This document shows, piece after piece, positions 59,268 to 64,000 of a DNA stretch of 64,000 nucleotides. The DNA lies in the NCBI GenBank assembly GCA_038501625.1, contig JAZAYU010001060.1:31996-95995 (forward strand), in the 5' to 3' direction. Within the stretch, counting starts at the first letter, position 1; each line of letters starts with the position of its first letter. This DNA is from Corbicula japonica. Its lineage: Eukaryota > Mollusca > Bivalvia > Venerida > Cyrenidae. Below the pieces are notes generated by a model. It did no database searches and was not told the DNA's origin. It was given only the letters and a program-made list of their open reading frames with translations. Both the position numbers and the translations under genes were made by a program.

Positions 59268-60955
59268 GAAATTTGCATGGTTTCTAAAGATATTTGAGGG
59301 GAGCTTATGGCCGAAATTTCAGAGCTCTAGACCGTCGGCAAGGTACCAAACGGGTGAAAAAAACACTATAATTATTAAATAGCGTAAAGTGCGAGAAAAA
59401 GTGAACGTGTCTTTGTTATAATCCGATATCTTTGAAATTTGCACGGTTTCTAGAGAAATTAGAGGTGAGCTTATGGCAGAAATTTCAGAGCTCTAGACCG
59501 TCGGCAAGCTACCAATCGGGGGAAAAACAGTATAATTATTAAATAGCGTAAAGTGCGAGAAAAAGTGAACGTGTCTTTGTAATAATCCGATATCTTTGAA
59601 ATTAGCACGGTTTCTAGAGATATTTGAGTTGAGCTAATCTCCGAAATTTCAGAGCTCTAGACCGTCGGCAAGGTACCAAACGGGGGAAAAACACTATAAT
59701 TATTAAAAAGCGTAAAGTGCGAGTAAAAGTGAACGTGTCTTTGTTATAATCTGATATCTTTGAAATTTGCACGGTTTCTAGAGATTTTTTAGGTGAGCTT
59801 ATGGCCGAAATTTCATATGTGTAGACCGTCAGCAAGGTACCAAACGGGGGAAAACACTATAATTATTAAAAAGCGTAAAGTGCGAGGAAAAGTGAACGTG
59901 TCTTTGTAATAATCCGATATCTTTGAAATTTGCACGGTTTCTAGAGATATTTGAGGTGAGCTTATGGCCGCAATTTCAGAGCTCTAGACCGTCGGAAAGG
60001 TACCAAGCGGTGGAAAAAACACTATAATTATTAAATAGCGTAAAGTGCGAGAAAAAATTGAACGTGTCTTTGTAATAAACCGATATCTTTGAAATTTGCA
60101 CGTTTTTAAGCGATATATGAGGTGAGCTTATGGCCGAAATTTCAGAGATCTAGACCGTCGGCAAGGTACCATTATTAATAGCGAAAAATGCGAGAAAAAG
60201 TGAACGTGTATTTGTAATAATCCGATATCTTTGAAATTTGCATGGTTTCTAGAGATTTTTGAGGTGAGCTTATGGCCGAAATTTCAGAGCTGTAGACAGT
60301 CGGCAAGGTACCAAACGGGGAAAACACTATAATTATTAAATAGCGTAAAGTGCGAGAAATAGTGAACGTGTCTTTGTAATAATCCGATATCTTTGAAATT
60401 TGCACGGTTTCTAGAGATATTTAAGGTGAGCTTATGGCTGAAATTTCAGAGCTCTAGACCGTCGGCAAGGTACCAAACGGGTGAATAAACACTATAATTA
60501 TTAAATAGCCTAAAGTGCGATAAAAATGAACGTGTCTTTGTAATAATCCGATATCTTTGAAATTTGCACGGTTTCTAGAGATATTTGAGGTGAGCTTATG
60601 GCCGAAATTTCAGAGCTCTAGACCGTCGGCAAGGTACAAAACCGAGGAAAAAACATTATTTATTTAAATAGTGTAAAGTGTGAGAAAAGTGAACGTGTCT
60701 TTGTAATAATCCGATATCTTTGAAATTTGCACGGTTTCTAGAGATATTTGAGGTGAGCTTATGGCCGAAATTGCAGAGCTCTAGACCGTCGGCAAGGTAC
60801 CAAACGGGGGCAAAACACTTTAATTATTAAAAAGCGTAAAGTGCGAGAAAAAGTGAACGTGTCTTTGTAATAATCCGATATCTTTGATATTTGCACGGTT
60901 TCTAGAGATATTTGAGGTGAGTTTATGGCCGAAATTTCAGAGCTCTAGACCGTCG
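59268..60955 (+). repeat. Satellite family 2, part 3
   Basis: These are about 165-bp monomers. Near 60170 one monomer lacks the stretch between GGTACC and ATTATTAA. Confidence 0.92.
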
Positions 60956-62088
60956 ATTAAAAATTCAAATGACGTTTTGAAAATGCTTAAATCAAATAAT
61001 TTTCGGGCGTTCTGATTGTCTACTTATGATTTCTCAACATTGTACAATTCGCTCCCTCATAATTTAATAAGAGACAAACTAACCAGTCTCATTGAAAAAA
61101 TCGTTTGCTAGAGAAAATAAAACCTTCATCGCTTGTAATGAACATAGGGCATTTTTTACAGATGGTTCTTATGATAATTATACATTATGGACTTGTCAAG
61201 ACCTTATAGAGTCGCTAACTTTCTTACTGGATAATATTTATGTTAGATTCGGTACCTCTATTTATAAACAAGTAATAGGCATCCCAATGGGTACTAATTG
61301 TGCACCCCTTGTTGCTGATCTGTTTTTATACTGTTATGAAAGAGACTTTATGTTATCTCTTTCTACTGAACATCAAGATGATATAATTACAGCTTTTAAC
61401 AACACCTCGAGGTACCTTGATGATTTATTAAATATAGACAATAACCATTTTCCATTACTGGTTAATAAGATTTATCCCAAAGAACTACAACTTAACAAAG
61501 CGAACACTTCAGAAAAGCAAGCAAACTTTCTCGATCTGAATCTGTCCATTGAAAATGGTTATGTCACTACTAATATTTATGATAAAAGAGATGATTTTAA
61601 TTTTAATATAGTAAATTTTCCGTTTTTAGACGGCGATGTTCCCCGTGCAATATCTTATGGGGTTTATATCTCACAGCTTGTTCGCTTTTCAAGAGCTTGC
61701 AACAATGTTAATGATTTCAATGAACGTAATCTTTGCATTACAGAAAAACTCTTAAAACAAGGTTATCGGTATCACAAATTAAGGAAAACCTTTTGCAAGT
61801 TTTATCGCCGATACCCAGATTTAATTCATAAATACAAATGCAGTTTAAAATCACTTTTGCAACAAGGTATTTCACAACCAGTTTTTTTATGGAGATTTAA
61901 TTTATAAACTTAAAAAGATTAAAGGCAGTGTTAATTTCTCCCGGTTATTCGTAAAAACCATCTGTAATTTTAAAAAGAAAGGTTACCAACATGATATTTT
62001 ACAGCGCTCTGCAGGCCTGGTGATTAACCCTTCTACAGTTGATCATTATGCTTACCTCTTTGGTTGCAAGCCGGTGGCAGGGGTTTAA
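60956..62088 (+). pseudogene. Reverse transcriptase of the Penelope-like element, 5'-truncated with frame breaks
   Basis: The enzyme copies element RNA into DNA. Reading in frame from 60956 there is a stop at 61013-61015, then the motif A region YDFSTLY with its catalytic Asp codon at 61028. A 1-nt shift in an A-run near 61095-61100 moves the protein into the long frame 61092-61907. That frame has a TTG first codon and is not a true start. It holds GIPMG (residues 63-67), YLDD with the two catalytic Asps (108-111) and FLDL (146-149). A T-run of 7 at 61882-61888 shifts the frame again, and the C-terminal tail continues to a TAA at 62086-62088. Three lesions make it inactive. Confidence 0.72.
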
Positions 62089-62606
62089 GAGTTTATGAAG
62101 GTTATTGGGGAAATCTTTTCTTAAAAGAACCTAGAAACTCGATTTGTTTCTTTTATCCCCGTCATCGTGTTCTTGCTGATTTTACTCCAGGAGCTCTGGT
62201 CTCGGTAAGATCATTGAGTACCCCTTTCGGCTTTGCAATGCTCTTAGCTTCTTATGTTTTATATGTTTGTGTGCTTTTGCATGCAACATTGTTAAGCAGA
62301 TAAGTGGGTTGGAGTCTTTTCACCAAGACAACTTGTACTTGTTTTGTGATTTGAGAACCTGTTGGGGCAAGTGTGAGGTTGGTGCACCCTAGAACCTGGT
62401 TTAAACCCCCAGTGGCAATTTGATTTGCCACTGACAGTTCCAAGGCGGTAACCCCTCGGGTTCTCATTTTTGTTTATTGTTAGTGGTGTCTTTTTTGAAA
62501 CTGATTATTTTTTTAACCATGCTCTCTCCCCCTCTCTTCTTCTTGACTGTGTGGAGAGGCTGTTTTTTCTGAATGTGGCGATTCCTGATATGCATATCTC
62601 ACCTTA
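62089..62606 (+). other. 3' untranslated region and tail of the Penelope-like element, insertion 4
   Basis: I see no coding capacity that I trust. The stretch holds CAGTGGCAA and TTGCCACTG, which form a 9-bp hairpin with a 6-nt loop, then CCAAGGCGGTAACCC and the T/C-rich 90-bp tail. Insertions 2 and 3 share these parts, so they were probably needed for retrotransposition. Confidence 0.6.
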
Positions 62607-64000
62607 TTATGACCGAAATTTCAGAGCTCTAGACCGTCAGCAAGGTACCAAACGGGGGAAAAACACTAAAATAATTAAATAGCGTACAGTGCGAGAAAAA
62701 GTGAACGTGTCTTTGTAATAATCTGATATCTTTGAAATTTGCACGGTTTCTAGAGATATTAAAGGTAAGCTTATCTCCAAAGTTTCAGAGCTCTAGACCG
62801 TCGGCAAGGTACCAAAACGGGGAAAACACTATAATTATTAAATAGCGTAAAGTGCAAGAAAAAATTGAACGTGGCTTTCTAATAAACCGATATCTTTGAA
62901 ATTTGCACACTTTTTTTAGCGATATATGAGGTGAGATTATGGCCGAAATTTCAGTGCTCTAGACCGTCGGCAAGGTACCAACGGTGGAAAAAACACTATA
63001 ATTATTAAATAGTGTGAAGTGCGAGAAAAAGTGAACGTGTCTTTGTAATAATCCGATATCTTTGAAATTTGCACGGTTTCTAGAGATATTTGAGGTGAGC
63101 TTATGGCCGCAATTTCAGAGCTCTAGACCGTCGGAAAGGTACCAAACGGGGGAAAAAACACTATAATTATTAAATAGCGTAAAGTGCGAGAGAAAAATTG
63201 AACGTGTCTTTGTAATAAACCGATATCTTTGAAATTTGCACGTTTTTTTTAGCGATATATGAGGTGAGCTTATGGCCGAAATTTCAGAGCTCTAGACCGT
63301 CGGCAAGGTACCAAACGGGGGAAAAACACTATAATTATTAAAAAGCGTAGAGTGCGAGAAAAGTGAAGGTGTCTTTGTAATAATCCGATATCTTTGATAT
63401 TTGCACGGTTTCTAGAGATATTTAAGGTGAGCTTATGGCCGAAATTTCAGAGCTCTAGACCGTCGGCAAGGTACCAAACGGGGGAAAAAACCCTATAATT
63501 ATTAAATAGCCTAAAGTGCGAGAAAAAGTGAAAGTGTCTTTGTAATTATCCGATATCTTTGAAATTTGCACGGTTTCTAGAGATATTTGAGGTGAGCTTA
63601 TGGCCGAAATTTCAGAGCTCTAGACCGTCGGCAAGGTACCAAACCGGGGAAAAAACACTATAATTATTAAATAGCGTAAAGTGCGAGAAAAAAGTGAACG
63701 TGTCTTTGTAATTATCCGATATCCTCGAAATTTGCATGGTTTCTAGAGATATTTGATGTGAGCTTATGGCCGAAATTTCAGAGCTCTAGACCGCCGGCAA
63801 GGTACCAAACGGGGGAAAAACACTATAATAATTAAATAGCGTAAAGTGCGAGAAAAAGTGAAGGTGTCTTTGCAATAATCCGATATCTTTGAAATTCTCA
63901 CGGTTTCTAGAGATGTTTGAGGTGAGCTTATGGCCGAAATTTCAGAGATCTAGACCGCCGGCAAGGTACCAAACGGGGGAAAAACACTATAATTATTAAA
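62607..64000 (+). repeat. Satellite family 2, part 4
   Basis: About eight monomers follow the element, in the same orientation and phase. The array continues past the window end. Confidence 0.93.

Larger units (their letters stand above)
60956..62606 (+). mobile_element. Penelope-like retroelement, 5'-truncated, insertion 4
   Basis: This is the longest copy in the window. It holds a reverse transcriptase remnant (60956-62088), a 3' untranslated region, a hairpin (62410-62433), GTTCCAAGG and the 90-bp tail. It is flanked by 33-bp near-identical satellite stretches (60923-60955 and 62607-62639), which may be a target-site duplication. No GIY-YIG endonuclease is visible after the reverse transcriptase. 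Penelope-like is my best guess from GIPMGTNCAPL, YLDD and the terminal structure. An unnamed non-LTR clade is the alternative. Confidence 0.65.

Noticed and set aside
41420..60405. Many minus-strand frames of 60-100 codons rich in FSRTLRYL and ISKISDYYKDTF
   Set aside because: These are the translated 165-bp monomer. They arise because the monomer has few stops in one reverse frame, and they differ from each other only as the monomers do.
62064..62303. Frame of 79 codons after the reverse transcriptase of insertion 4
   Set aside because: It begins out of frame inside the C-terminal coding tail. The matching part of insertion 2 does not keep it, and I know no domain in it.
35140..64000. CRISPR-like array
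   Set aside because: The repeat unit is 165 bp with no unique spacers, repeats diverge gradually, and the context is eukaryotic.

Overview
The window is eukaryotic, repeat-only DNA. I found no host protein-coding gene. It most likely comes from a metazoan, perhaps a marine invertebrate or mollusc. The reasons are long tandem satellites with 165-178 bp monomers, a tyrosine-recombinase retroelement, a Penelope-like reverse transcriptase, and tRNA-Val-derived units with RNA polymerase III signals. The taxon is inference and I hold it loosely.

Layout. Positions 1-34628 hold satellite family 1, a higher-order array of three unit types: a (about 178 bp), b (about 387 bp, so a+b is about 565 bp) and c. 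Unit c is a monomer, a tRNA-Val-like pseudogene and a module of about 435 bp. Family 1 runs forward to 21270, inverted from 21271 to about 29711, and forward again to 34628. Positions 34629-64000 hold satellite family 2, a simpler array of about 165-bp monomers. Its first three monomers are inverted. The two families share a homologous core, so they descend from one ancestral monomer.

Mobile elements. Family 1 carries two nearly identical copies of a DIRS-order (PAT/Ngaro-type) retrotransposon, at 8084-11061 and 14528-17521. Each has split direct repeats in the order A1-body-B1-A2-B2. Each keeps the C-terminal half of the reverse transcriptase, a full RNase H and a tyrosine recombinase broken in two. 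Each copy follows a non-satellite insertion of about 980 bp (6218-7197 and 12665-13640) that contains its own tRNA-Val-like sequence. The whole 6.45-kb block is a tandem segmental duplication, and both element copies share the same disabling lesions. Family 2 carries four 5'-truncated insertions of one Penelope-like element, all in the same orientation. The longest (60956-62606) keeps most of a reverse transcriptase. Three of the four sit at the same TCTTT^G target motif.

How it fits together: this looks like heterochromatin, possibly pericentromeric. The array grows by unequal exchange and segmental duplication, and elements that land in it are amplified along with it. Nothing here is likely to encode a working protein. 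The most unusual features are the RNA polymerase III-type tRNA-like unit built into a satellite higher-order repeat, the AATT core shared between the tyrosine-recombinase element and its satellite target, and the repeated use of one satellite site by the Penelope-like element.
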